Positions 7,480-14,747 of a DNA stretch of 17,374 nucleotides are shown piece after piece (positions within the stretch are counted from its first letter, which is position 1; every line of letters starts with the position of its first letter). The stretch comes from JBBQVO01 sp038211505. GTDB taxonomy: Bacteria; Chloroflexota; Dehalococcoidia; DSTF01; JACRBR01. Position numbers and translations under genes: made by a program. Location: NCBI GenBank assembly GCA_038211505.1, contig JBBQVO010000058.1:1-17374 (forward strand), given 5' to 3'. The notes under the pieces were generated by a model, which ran no database searches, had not been told where the DNA came from, and saw only the letters and a program-made list of their open reading frames with translations.

Positions 7480-9321
7480 ATGTCCGACGCAAAGTTTCAC
7501 TTTTCGCCGCGGCCGAACCGTGCGGGCGAGATCGGGTGGCGGGAGTGGTCGGCTGAGGCGTTCGCGGAGGCGCAGCGCGACGATAAGCCGGTGCTGCTTG
7601 GCATCTCCGCTGTCTGGTGCCACTGGTGCCACGTCATGGACGAGACGTCGTACTCCGACGGCGACGTGATCGCGATGATCAACGATCGCTTCGTGCCGAT
7701 CCGCGTCGACAACGATCAGCGTCCCGATATCAACGCGCGCTACAACATGGGCGGCTGGCCGACGACGGCGTTCCTCACGCCGGCGGGCGAGGTGATGGCC
7801 GGCATGACGTACATCCCGCCCGATCAGATGCGCGACATCCTCACCCAGGTCAGCACGTACTACAAAGACAACAAGGACTCGATTGAGGCGAAGATTGCCG
7901 AGATCATGACGAACCGCGAACGCGCGTCCGGCGAAGGTACGCCGGACGATGGCGCGCTCTCCGATCAGATCATGCACGACGTGTTGCAGGCGGCGCAGGA
8001 CGCCTACGATCCGGTCTACGGCGGCTTCGGCAACGAGCCGAAGTTCCCCCACACCGACGCGATCGACTTGCTGTTGCACGCGTACCTCCGCAACAGCGAT
8101 CGCGACGCGCTGCACATGGCGCGCAAGACGCTCGACTACATGTGCAAGGGCGGCACCTATGATCAGGAGTGCGGCGGCTTCTACCGCTACTCGACCAAGC
8201 GCGACTGGAGCGTGCCGCACTACGAGAAGATGCTCGAGGACAACGCGCTGCTGCTGCGCGATCTGCTGAAGCTCTATCGCGTCACGGACGACGCCGAACA
8301 CCGCCGATACATCGATTTCACGATCGAGTACCTCGACGCGTGGCTCAGCGATCCCGCGACCGGCTGCTTCTATGGATCGCAGGACGCCGACGAGGAGTTC
8401 TATCCGCTGCCCGCCGAAGAGCGGAAACGCTTCGACCCGCCGTACGTCGACAAGACGATCTACACGAGCTGGAACGCGATGGCGATGTCCGCCTACCTTG
8501 AAGCGTCGTGGACGCGCGGCCGCCCCGATCTACGAGAGCGCGCGCTGAAGGCGCTCGACTACATCTGGCAGACGCTGCACACCGACGCCGACGGCATGTA
8601 CCGCTACCTGGCGACCGACGGCCCGAAGATCGCCGGCCTGCTCGGCGATCAGGCGTGGACCGCGCTCGCCTGCCTCGACGCGCACGAAGTCGCCGGCCGC
8701 GCGCAAGATCTCGATCGCGCGAAGCAGCTTGCGGAGTTCATGATCGAGCGTCTCGCGGCGCCAGGCGGCGGCTTCTACGACACGCCGCAGGGCCACGACG
8801 GCCTCGGCCGTCTCGCGCAGGCGCAGACACCCGTGAAGGAGAACAGCGTCGCGGCCGTGGTGCTCTTGCGGCTCGCCCGACTCACGCACGAGCAGCGTTA
8901 CGAGGACATCGCCTGCGCGACGCTGGCGCGCTTCACCCACGTCGCCGAATCGCAGGGCTACTTCGCATCCGATTACGCGAAGGCCGTCGACCTGCTCCTC
9001 AACCCCGGTGCCGACGTCAAGATCGTCGCGCCGGATGCCGCGGCGGCCCGTACGCTGCACGCCGCCGCGCTCGCGCTGCCGATCGCCGATCGCGTCATCC
9101 GTATCATCGACTCCAGCGACGCGGCGGCGCTCGCGGCGGAGTCGCTGCCGCCGCATCCCGCGCTCGGCGCGTACGTCTGCTACGGCACGCTGTGCTCAGC
9201 ACCGGTAACGACGGCCGATGATCTCTTCGAGACGGTGCAGCGGACGAAACAGGCCTACGAATCGACGCGCCCGTCGGAGCCGCTCGCCGGCCCGCGCACC
9301 AGCGCGATGGCCAACGACTAG
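7480..9321 (+). CDS. Thioredoxin domain protein, DUF255/YyaL (SPATA20) family
   Basis: A 613-residue cytoplasmic protein of the widespread YyaL/SPATA20 family. Residues about 5-165 form a thioredoxin-like domain that opens with the family signature around WREWSAEAFAEA and carries the CHWC pair (C47, C50) in VWCHWCHVMDETSY, followed by RPDINARYN and GGWPTTAFLTPAG. The rest (about 180-600) is an alpha/alpha barrel like N-acylglucosamine 2-epimerases, seen in GGFGNEPKFPH, GGTYDQECGGFYRYSTKRDW, VPHYEKMLEDNALLL and TSWNAMAMSAYLEAS. Biochemical role is unknown in the family; a redox or sugar-related function has been guessed. Typical members are a little longer, but no domain seems missing. The LapA-like gene starts 12 bases after the stop, so the two are probably co-transcribed. 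Confidence 0.92.
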   Translation: MSDAKFHFSPRPNRAGEIGWREWSAEAFAEAQRDDKPVLLGISAVWCHWCHVMDETSYSDGDVIAMINDRFVPIRVDNDQRPDINARYNMGGWPTTAFLTPAGEVMAGMTYIPPDQMRDILTQVSTYYKDNKDSIEAKIAEIMTNRERASGEGTPDDGALSDQIMHDVLQAAQDAYDPVYGGFGNEPKFPHTDAIDLLLHAYLRNSDRDALHMARKTLDYMCKGGTYDQECGGFYRYSTKRDWSVPHYEKMLEDNALLLRDLLKLYRVTDDAEHRRYIDFTIEYLDAWLSDPATGCFYGSQDADEEFYPLPAEERKRFDPPYVDKTIYTSWNAMAMSAYLEASWTRGRPDLRERALKALDYIWQTLHTDADGMYRYLATDGPKIAGLLGDQAWTALACLDAHEVAGRAQDLDRAKQLAEFMIERLAAPGGGFYDTPQGHDGLGRLAQAQTPVKENSVAAVVLLRLARLTHEQRYEDIACATLARFTHVAESQGYFASDYAKAVDLLLNPGADVKIVAPDAAAARTLHAAALALPIADRVIRIIDSSDAAALAAESLPPHPALGAYVCYGTLCSAPVTTADDLFETVQRTKQAYESTRPSEPLAGPRTSAMAND

Positions 9322-9333
9322 ATCGGAGGACAG

Positions 9334-9624
9334 ATGCCAGCACGCGACCGCGACGCCCGCGACCAATCTAAAGACATCGCCGCAGCCGGCGACGGCTCGA
9401 ACGCTTCGCTGTTCGCCCGCATCAAGCTCGCGATCGGCGTGCTGGCGCTCGCCGCGCTCGTAATCTTCCTGCTTCAGAATCTGCAGGAGGTCGACGTCCA
9501 CTTCCTCTGGTTCGACTGGAGCACCCGCATGCTCTGGGCGCTCATGGCCAGCGCCATCATCGGCGCCCTGGCGGCGATGCTCATCGGCACCATCACGCGC
9601 CGCGGCAGCGATCACAAACGCTAA
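9334..9624 (+). CDS. Small LapA-like (DUF1049) membrane protein
   Basis: A 96-residue protein with two membrane helices (about 31-48 and 66-86) joined by the LapA/DUF1049 signature FLLQNLQEVDVHFLWF, where the Gln-Asn pair ends the first helix. The first 28 residues are hydrophilic, rich in Asp, Arg and Ala. GGAGG at 9325-9329 lies 4 bases before ATG 9334. In enterobacteria LapA acts with LapB in lipopolysaccharide control, but members occur in bacteria without LPS, and no LapB is nearby, so only the family, not the role, can be stated. Likely second gene of a two-gene unit with the DUF255 gene. Confidence 0.8.
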   Translation: MPARDRDARDQSKDIAAAGDGSNASLFARIKLAIGVLALAALVIFLLQNLQEVDVHFLWFDWSTRMLWALMASAIIGALAAMLIGTITRRGSDHKR

Positions 9625-9706
9625 CGACCGCGGGAGGGTCGAGCGCACTCGCGTCGATCGAAGCGGACGCCGCCCTCCTGCGCGCGCACATTGCCGTCCC
9701 GCCCAC

Positions 9707-9820
9707 GCTGTCATCCTGAACGAAGCGAAGGATCTAGTTCGGTCGCGTCCGGTGTTCGTGCCGGTCGGAGGACAGCGGTGGCCATCGATCTAGATCCGTC
9801 ACTTCGTTCAGGATGACAGC
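9707..9820. repeat. Long inverted-repeat element with 31-base arms
   Basis: The arm at 9707-9737 and the reverse complement of 9790-9820 agree at 29 of 31 positions; both begin GCTGTCATCCTGAACGAAG and end GGATCTAG. The centre is 52 bases. The arm matches a TGTCATCCTGA(A/G)CGAAGCGAAGGATCT motif that I recall as a widely dispersed intergenic repeat in several phyla, including Chloroflexota. There is no coding capacity. It could fold as a stem and stop transcription from both sides. Confidence 0.75.
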
Positions 9821-9910
9821 TTGCCCGTTCAAAATCGGCATAGGCGGCTGGCCAACGCTTCAATTGGTGATTCGTCGCCGCGATCGGAGAGATACCACCA
9901 GAGCACCTGC

Positions 9911-9937
9911 GGTTCTTAACCGCGTTCGGAATGACAG
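9911..9937 (-). repeat. Diverged single arm of the dispersed repeat
   Basis: Read on the minus strand this segment begins CCTGTCATTCCGAACGCGG, matching the first part of the neighbouring arm at most positions (CTGTCAT, then GAACG). No matching second arm is visible close by, so it is a solitary or eroded copy. Confidence 0.5.
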
Positions 9938-9970
9938 GTGACTGTGGGATCAACCCGATGAGAGGCGCGA

Positions 9971-11017
9971 CTACGGCGCCGACGGATTCACGTGCTTGTT
10001 GTTGACGAGCCCCAGCTCATCGAACGGCCAGTACGAGATCCACGCCTCGCCGATGATGTTCTCCTCAGGCACGAAGTCGCATTGCTGCTGCGCCTGGCAG
10101 CTGCTGCCCCACGCGTGCGAATCGAAGCTGTTGCGCCGGTTGTCGCCGAGCACGTAGTACATGCCGGCCGGCACCGTCTTCGGCGCGTAGGTGTAGTTCG
10201 GCGTCGCGAGAATGTAGTTCTCGTCGAGAGGGTTGCCGTTGATGAATACCTTCTCGTCCTTCACCTCGACCGTATCGCCTGGCACGCCGATCACGCGCTT
10301 GATGAAGTCCCGCGTCGGATCGAGCGGAAACTTGAAGACGATCACGTCGCCACGCTGCGGCGGCCGGAAGAGATGCCGCTGCTGGCCGTTGTCGCCGGGC
10401 ACGAACGGCAGGAAGTCGTGGATGCGGTCGAGGTTGACCCGGAAGTAGATCGCCTTGTTGACGAGTAGATACTGATTGTTGTGCATCGTCGGCTCCATGC
10501 TGGCGCCTTCGACGCGAAAGTTCTGGATGACGCCGCGCACGGCAAAGAAAATCAGCAGCGCGAGGATCACCGTCTCGACCAGCTCACGCCCGACGCGCCG
10601 GTAGCGCGTGCCGTTGCGCCGCCGGTGCCGCTTCTGGACAACGTCGTACGGAATCGTCCGCTCGTAGGCGCGCGGCCCGAGCCCCACATCCTCCGCCGAG
10701 TACCCGAGCTCGAGCGACGCCGGTACGTCCGCGTACTCGTCGTCCACCCCGCCGTATCCGTAACCGGGATCGCTCGAAGTCGATGATCCGTCGACGTCCG
10801 CGCGAGACCGGAGGGCGTCCTGCTGGTTGCTCAGAGAACGCGTTTCGGCGGGCACCGGCGCGGCGATATCAGCGCGCGATCGATCGGCGTCGCCGTACGC
10901 CGCCGCGCCCGGGCGCGGCGAACTGAGGTCGCTTGCATCGATCGCAAACGGTCGTGAGTCATCGGGCGGGGGGGAATCCCCGGCGAAATCGTCCGGGGCG
11001 GCGGGATCATTCGACAT
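9971..11017 (-). CDS. lepB: Signal peptidase I with long N-terminal extension
   Basis: A 348-residue membrane serine peptidase of the S26A family that removes signal peptides from exported proteins on the outer face of the membrane. One TM helix (about 146-162, ETVILALLIFFAV) precedes the catalytic Ser173 in GASMEPTMHNNQYLLVNK; Lys240 in TRDFIKRVIGVPGD is the general base, followed by the GDNRRNSFDSHAWG box. An insertion NLDRIHDFLPFVPGDNGQQR lies between the Ser and Lys boxes. The first 140 residues are unusual: acidic, rich in Pro, Ser and Asp, then a basic stretch (KRHRRRNGTRYRR) at the membrane; this part would be cytoplasmic and is probably disordered. ATG 11017 has no Shine-Dalgarno site; an extended -10 lies 9 bases before it. 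It is divergent from the ECF sigma gene, with 66 bases between. Confidence 0.93.
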   Translation of the reverse strand: MSNDPAAPDDFAGDSPPPDDSRPFAIDASDLSSPRPGAAAYGDADRSRADIAAPVPAETRSLSNQQDALRSRADVDGSSTSSDPGYGYGGVDDEYADVPASLELGYSAEDVGLGPRAYERTIPYDVVQKRHRRRNGTRYRRVGRELVETVILALLIFFAVRGVIQNFRVEGASMEPTMHNNQYLLVNKAIYFRVNLDRIHDFLPFVPGDNGQQRHLFRPPQRGDVIVFKFPLDPTRDFIKRVIGVPGDTVEVKDEKVFINGNPLDENYILATPNYTYAPKTVPAGMYYVLGDNRRNSFDSHAWGSSCQAQQQCDFVPEENIIGEAWISYWPFDELGLVNNKHVNPSAP

Positions 11018-11026
11018 AGATGGCCC

Positions 11027-11035
11027 ATTCTAGCA
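11027..11035 (-). promoter_or_regulatory. Extended -10 promoter of signal peptidase gene
   Basis: The minus strand reads TGCTAGAAT, ending 9 bases before ATG 11017. No matching -35 is visible, which is usual for TGn-extended promoters. The predicted leader is at most about two bases. Confidence 0.55.
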
Positions 11036-11065
11036 CGCGTTTGCGCGCGCTCGACTTGCACGCTC

Positions 11066-11074
11066 TGTTAGAAT
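11066..11074 (+). promoter_or_regulatory. Extended -10 promoter of sigma factor gene
   Basis: TGTTAGAAT ends 9 bases before the TTG start at 11084. It mirrors the signal peptidase promoter in sequence and spacing, with 36 bases between the opposing hexamers. No AAC/CGT pair typical of ECF-dependent promoters is evident at the right positions. Confidence 0.55.
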
Positions 11075-11083
11075 CACGCCCAG

Positions 11084-11719
11084 TTGATTGCGAATCCATC
11101 GCCGGAGGACACCCCGCACCCACCGGACGCTGAGGCGGATCTCGTCCGCCGCGCCCAGGCCGGCAGCCTCGACGCCTTCAACGCGCTCGTCGATCTCCAT
11201 CAACGCGTCGCCTACAACCTCTGTCTACGTATGCTCGGCAGCGCCGCCGCCGCGGAAGATGCGACACAGGACGCATTCTTGTCCGCCTACCGCCACTTTC
11301 ACACCTTCAAAGGCGGCAGCGTCCGCCCCTGGCTGATGCGAATCGCCGCCAACGCCTGCACCGACGAGTTGCGCCGCCGCAAACGCCGTCCCGCCGTGTC
11401 AATCGAAGCGCCGGCACCCGGCAGCGACGACGGCATCGATCTGCCCGACGGCGCGCCCGGCCCCGAAGACGAGGCGCTGCGCTCGGAACAGCAGCGTCGG
11501 GTGCAGGCCGCGCTCTTGCGGCTGCCCGCCGACCAGCGTCTCGCCGTCGTCATGTTCGATATGCAGGGCTTCTCCTACATCGAGATCTCGCAGGCGATGA
11601 GCACGTCGATCGGCACCGTCAAGTCACGGATCGCCCGCGCCCGCGACAAGCTGCGCCGCGAGCTGGCGTCCGAACGGGAACAAATTGGAGGCGAGCAGCG
11701 TCATGAACACACAACCTGA
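11084..11719 (+). CDS. ECF-type RNA polymerase sigma factor
   Basis: A 211-residue sigma-70-family factor with only regions 2 and 4. Region 2 is at about 18-101 (DLVRRAQAGSLDAFNALVDL, AEDATQDAFLSAYRHFHTF, RPWLMRIAANACTDELRRRK); region 4 is at about 139-194 (ALLRLPADQRLAVVMFDMQG, then the helix-turn-helix YIEISQAMSTSIGTVKSRI). The linker between them is acidic and Pro/Gly-rich. TTG 11084 is the only usable start in frame before region 2 and has no Shine-Dalgarno site, in keeping with a leaderless or nearly leaderless message. A zinc-finger anti-sigma gene follows in the same operon, so the factor is presumably held inactive at the membrane until an envelope signal releases it. Target genes cannot be read from this window. 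Confidence 0.9.
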   Translation: MIANPSPEDTPHPPDAEADLVRRAQAGSLDAFNALVDLHQRVAYNLCLRMLGSAAAAEDATQDAFLSAYRHFHTFKGGSVRPWLMRIAANACTDELRRRKRRPAVSIEAPAPGSDDGIDLPDGAPGPEDEALRSEQQRRVQAALLRLPADQRLAVVMFDMQGFSYIEISQAMSTSIGTVKSRIARARDKLRRELASEREQIGGEQRHEHTT

Positions 11720-11753
11720 GAAGCATATGCACACCCACAGGCTGAGATTGTGA
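11703..11753 (+). CDS. 16-codon linking ORF between sigma and anti-sigma genes
   Basis: ATG 11703 opens a 16-codon frame (MNTQPEKHMHTHRLRL), preceded by GGAGG at 11687-11691 (spacing 11). It overlaps the last 17 bases of the sigma gene in another frame, and its TGA (11751-11753) overlaps the GTG start of the anti-sigma gene as GTGA. The anti-sigma GTG has no good ribosome site of its own, so reading this mini-ORF could hand ribosomes on to it. The peptide holds three His and may have no role of its own. Whether it is translated is inferred from the layout only. Confidence 0.4.
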   Translation: MNTQPEKHMHTHRLRL

Positions 11754-12835
11754 ACAAGCTGTTGCGCGTCTTTCGGCGCACTCACCAACAAGATGTCGAC
11801 GCGCTTTCGGCGCATCTCGACGGCGCGCTCGACGCCGCCGCGGCCGCCGCGCTGACGTCGCATCTCGCCACCTGCGACGCCTGCACGACGACGCTGGAAG
11901 AGCTGCGCCAGACGAAGTCGATGCTCGCGACGCTCCCGTCCGCCGACGCCCCGCGATCGTTCCGCCTGCGACCCGCCGACGTAGCGAACACGGATGCGCT
12001 GCGCAACGCCCCGGGTCGCGAAACCCCAACATGGATGCGCGCGATGCCCGCCCTCAGCGCGGCCGCGATCATCGTCTTCGGCGTCGTCGTCGCGGTCGAT
12101 CTCACGTCGAGCACCAGCGGGCCGTCGAGCGATCGCTTTCAAGCGGCCAGCGCGCCCAGGGCGCCGCAGGCCGCCGGGGCCCTCGCAGCAACGCGAACAA
12201 GCGCCGAAACCGGAAACATCGCCGCCGACAAGAGCTTCGCGTCGCCTGCCCCGGCCATGGGGCAATCGCGAGCGCCGACGCCGCCGATGCCGCCGGCCGG
12301 CACGACCCTCGGCGCCGGCCCGACGGGCGCCCCGCCGAACGGCGACTCGACGCTCCCGCAGGCAAACACGTACGCGCCAGCGGCCGGCCCGCCGACCGAC
12401 GGATCGCCGGTCGCTCAATCGACGTTGCCACCCGACGCCGTCGTCAGCTCCGACCAGGTGTCGCCCGTCTCCGGCAACGGCGCCGCCGCGAGCCCCGGCA
12501 GTGTGCCGCCTGCGCCTCCGCAACCGTCCGGCGGCGAGCCAAACACCGTCGCGACACCCGGGCCGGAGATCGTCGTCACGCCGCGACCCGCGAACGACGC
12601 CCCCGCCGGATCATCGAGCCCGACGCTGATAGCAGCGGCGCCTGAAGGTGCCCTGGGGGGCACCCGCGGCGCGCCGGCGACGACGGCTGCCCAGCGCGCC
12701 GCAAATTCATCAAAGAGCGACGGGAACAATTTCGACGCCCTGCGCGTCACTGAGATAGCCGCCGCGGCGGTGGCGATTGCGGCAGCGGCAGCGGCGCTCG
12801 GGTGGCGTGTTTGGAGCAGAGGAGGACGATCGTGA
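11750..12835 (+). CDS. Zinc-finger anti-sigma factor with long external Pro/Ala-rich loop
   Basis: A 361-residue membrane protein. The N-terminal anti-sigma domain (about 13-62) carries the zf-HC2/ZAS motif H38-x3-C42-x2-C45 (LTSHLATCDACTTTLEELRQ). A TM helix follows at about 98-117, then some 210 residues very rich in Ala, Pro, Gly, Ser and Thr with no clear fold, then a second hydrophobic helix at about 332-352 and a basic tail (RVWSRGGRS). With two helices both ends would be cytoplasmic and the long loop external, where proteolysis or wall contact could release the sigma factor; this is inference. GTG 11750 is the only usable start after the in-frame TGA at 11717. The stop overlaps the next gene's GTG as GTGA. 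Confidence 0.82.
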   Translation: MNKLLRVFRRTHQQDVDALSAHLDGALDAAAAAALTSHLATCDACTTTLEELRQTKSMLATLPSADAPRSFRLRPADVANTDALRNAPGRETPTWMRAMPALSAAAIIVFGVVVAVDLTSSTSGPSSDRFQAASAPRAPQAAGALAATRTSAETGNIAADKSFASPAPAMGQSRAPTPPMPPAGTTLGAGPTGAPPNGDSTLPQANTYAPAAGPPTDGSPVAQSTLPPDAVVSSDQVSPVSGNGAAASPGSVPPAPPQPSGGEPNTVATPGPEIVVTPRPANDAPAGSSSPTLIAAAPEGALGGTRGAPATTAAQRAANSSKSDGNNFDALRVTEIAAAAVAIAAAAAALGWRVWSRGGRS

Positions 12836-13578
12836 ACATCAAGCGGCTGGCGGTACTGGGCGGACTAAGCGCGGCGATCTTCGCATCGCTCGTGGCGGCG
12901 ACGTGCGGCGATACAACGACGCGCGTCGAGAACTCGAACGCGGCGCAGACCGGGATCAGCGTCAGCGGCACCGGCAAGACGACCGGCAAGCCGGATCTCG
13001 CGCAGCTGACGATCGGCGTATCGACTCTGCGCGACACCGTGCAGGCCGCGCGCGATCAGGCCGCTACGTCGCTCGACGGCATCGTCAAGTCACTGAAGGC
13101 CAATGGCGTCGACGACAAAGACATCCAGACGCAGCAACTCAACATCCAGCCGGAGTACGACTACAGCCAGAACAAGCAGCGCCTGACCGGCTTCCGCGTC
13201 AGCAACACCCTCACCGCGAAGATTCGCGACATCAACAAGACGAGCAAGAGCGTCGACGACGCCGTCAACGCCGGCGGCGACGACACGCAGATCCAAGGCA
13301 TCACCTTCACCATCGACAAGCCCGACGACCTCAAGCAGCAGGCGCGCCAGAAGGCCGTCGACGATGCGAAGCAGAAGGCGCAGACGCTCGCCAGCGCCGC
13401 CGGTGTCACGCTCGGCGACCCGCGCACGATCTCCGAGACGAGCTACTCGCCGCCGATCTATGCCGGCAACGCCGCCGCAGCCCAGGACAAGTCGTTCGCG
13501 GCGGCGCCCGCGACGCCCATCCAGCCCGGCGAGCTCGATGTGCAGATCGACGTCAGCGTCACCTGGGCGATTCAGTAG
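12832..13578 (+). CDS. SIMPL (DUF541) domain exported protein
   Basis: A 248-residue protein with a signal sequence (IKRLAVLGGLSAAIFASLVA) and a SIMPL/DUF541 domain from about 40 to the end: ISVSGTGKTTGKPDLAQLTIGV, the RDQAATSLDGIVKSLKANGV helix, TQQLNIQPEYDY, GFRVSNTLTAKIRD and the final VQIDVSVTWAI strand. The Cys in VAATCGD could be a lipidated residue, but Thr at -1 is poor for a lipobox, so simple secretion or anchoring by the uncleaved helix is possible. GGAGG at 12821-12825 is 6 bases before GTG 12832, which overlaps the anti-sigma stop by four bases (GTGA). Coupling to the sigma pair suggests an envelope role, perhaps as a sensor or effector of the same response; SIMPL proteins have no agreed function. 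Confidence 0.87.
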   Translation: MNIKRLAVLGGLSAAIFASLVAATCGDTTTRVENSNAAQTGISVSGTGKTTGKPDLAQLTIGVSTLRDTVQAARDQAATSLDGIVKSLKANGVDDKDIQTQQLNIQPEYDYSQNKQRLTGFRVSNTLTAKIRDINKTSKSVDDAVNAGGDDTQIQGITFTIDKPDDLKQQARQKAVDDAKQKAQTLASAAGVTLGDPRTISETSYSPPIYAGNAAAAQDKSFAAAPATPIQPGELDVQIDVSVTWAIQ

Positions 13579-13601
13579 GCGGAGGCGAGCGGGCATCGCG
13601 G

Positions 13602-14414
13602 CTACACGGGCGTGTGCGTTTGCAACCGGTGAACGCGCGCCGTACCAATTGCGACGATGACTGCGGCGGCGGCCATGAAAATCAGTCCCGGCACGAATGT
13701 CTCGCTGTTCTTCTGCGTAAGCACAATTCCGAACCATGCGGCAAGCAACGCGCAAGCGATGGCCGGACGCGGATCGACCGGAAGCAGTGCGAGCGCAACC
13801 GGCGCGAGCACCAGCACCGCGAGTATCACCGGCGCCGCGCTTGTATCGTCGCTGGTACTCGCGATCAGCGCCACGCCGGCAGTGACGATGAGCCACGTCA
13901 AGCGCCGGACGTCGGGTTGATGTCGTCGCGGCGTCAGCAGTAGCGCGCTCGCGCAGATGCCAAACGCGCCAACGGTGACGTTGCCGCCGTTGTGACCCGA
14001 ACTTACGGCGAGGCTCGCCGTGAACAGCAGGGCCGTCGCTCCGGCGAGCCGGTCGTACCCGATCAGCGCGAGGATGAGTGCTGCGCCCGCCAGGATGTGT
14101 GGCCATGGCGACGACGGGCTCCATGGATTGCCGCGAATCCTGTCGCCAAGGTCGGTGGAAACGAACATCGTCAACAGAACAATCGCCGCGAGACATACCC
14201 CGTCGGCGAGCATGCGTCGCGCGCCGGGCTTCGCGCTCTCGATGGCGCGCGCCGTCAGCCCCGCGCCGACAAGAGCGATGATCTCTAATACGAAACGTGA
14301 CCGCGAGTTCGCGCTCACGTCGAGCAGCGTGCCCAGCATCTCCTCCCCGCGTGACGCACGAACCGTCTCCGGAAACGCGTGAAGCGCCGCGCGTCCAAGC
14401 CGCTCCCGCATCAT
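13602..14414 (-). CDS. Polytopic membrane protein partnered with PadR
   Basis: A 270-residue protein whose first 40 residues (ALHAFPETVRASRGEEMLGT) resemble the cytoplasmic prefix of membrane proteins encoded beside PadR regulators. About eight hydrophobic segments follow, near 70-86, 104-120, 124-138, 146-161, 172-187, 193-211, 217-232 and 240-257. No ATP-binding or permease catalytic motif is seen, so transport is not shown. ATG 14414 (or the adjacent ATG 14411) overlaps the padR stop as ATGA, so the two are translationally coupled and share a promoter. The 3' end converges on the SIMPL gene with 23 bases between. Confidence 0.72.
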   Translation of the reverse strand: MMRERLGRAALHAFPETVRASRGEEMLGTLLDVSANSRSRFVLEIIALVGAGLTARAIESAKPGARRMLADGVCLAAIVLLTMFVSTDLGDRIRGNPWSPSSPWPHILAGAALILALIGYDRLAGATALLFTASLAVSSGHNGGNVTVGAFGICASALLLTPRRHQPDVRRLTWLIVTAGVALIASTSDDTSAAPVILAVLVLAPVALALLPVDPRPAIACALLAAWFGIVLTQKNSETFVPGLIFMAAAAVIVAIGTARVHRLQTHTPV

Positions 14415-14740
14415 TGCGGAACTCTACGAGCTGTCTCACGAAGTCGCCGCGTGACGGTCTGTCCCGCTCGCGCGAGTCGCTCCGCCTCAGCCTGCAGCGC
14501 GCTCCGCCCCGAAGCGGTAAGGGTATAGTCGCGCCGCTTCCGTCCGTGTTCAACGTACGACCGCCCTGCCGTCACAAGTCCGTCGTCGATCGCTCGCTCG
14601 AGGAGTGCGTACAGGGTTCCAGTCGACAGCCGCACCGCCCCGTTGGAGAGTTCGCCCGTTCGACGCACGATCGCGTACCCGTGGAGCGGCCCATCGATCA
14701 GCGCCGCCAGCGCGAAGTAACTCGGCGTCCGGAACTCCAT
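14411..14740 (-). CDS. PadR family transcriptional regulator
   Basis: A 109-residue PadR-type winged-helix repressor: FALAALIDGPLHGYAIVRRT (helices 1-2), LSTGTLYALLERAIDDGLVT (recognition helix), a wing around SYVEHGRKRRDYTLTASGR and a C-terminal dimer helix rich in Arg and Glu. PadR proteins usually repress their own operon until a small ligand or drug binds, and short members like this one often control a coupled membrane protein gene, as found immediately downstream here. ATG 14740 lies exactly 7 bases after a TATAGT -10, so the message is predicted to be leaderless. An inverted repeat overlaps the promoter and is the likely autoregulatory operator. Confidence 0.93.
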   Translation of the reverse strand: MEFRTPSYFALAALIDGPLHGYAIVRRTGELSNGAVRLSTGTLYALLERAIDDGLVTAGRSYVEHGRKRRDYTLTASGRSALQAEAERLARAGQTVTRRLRETARRVPQ

Positions 14741-14747
14741 AGCACGG

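Larger units (their letters stand above)
9625..9970. other. Convergent spacer rich in hairpin repeats
   Basis: The 346 bases between the converging LapA-like and signal peptidase genes hold no gene that I can support. They contain a long inverted repeat (9707-9820) and a further diverged arm of similar type (9911-9937). No other structure stands out. Confidence 0.6.

Noticed and set aside
7456..8301. 281-codon minus-strand frame opposite the DUF255 gene
   Set aside because: Antisense shadow of a strongly recognised protein; no start signal or family motif.
9707..9820. Inverted repeat as the ends of an insertion sequence
   Set aside because: Only 52 bases lie between the arms, with no transposase and no visible target duplication; a hairpin repeat explains it better.
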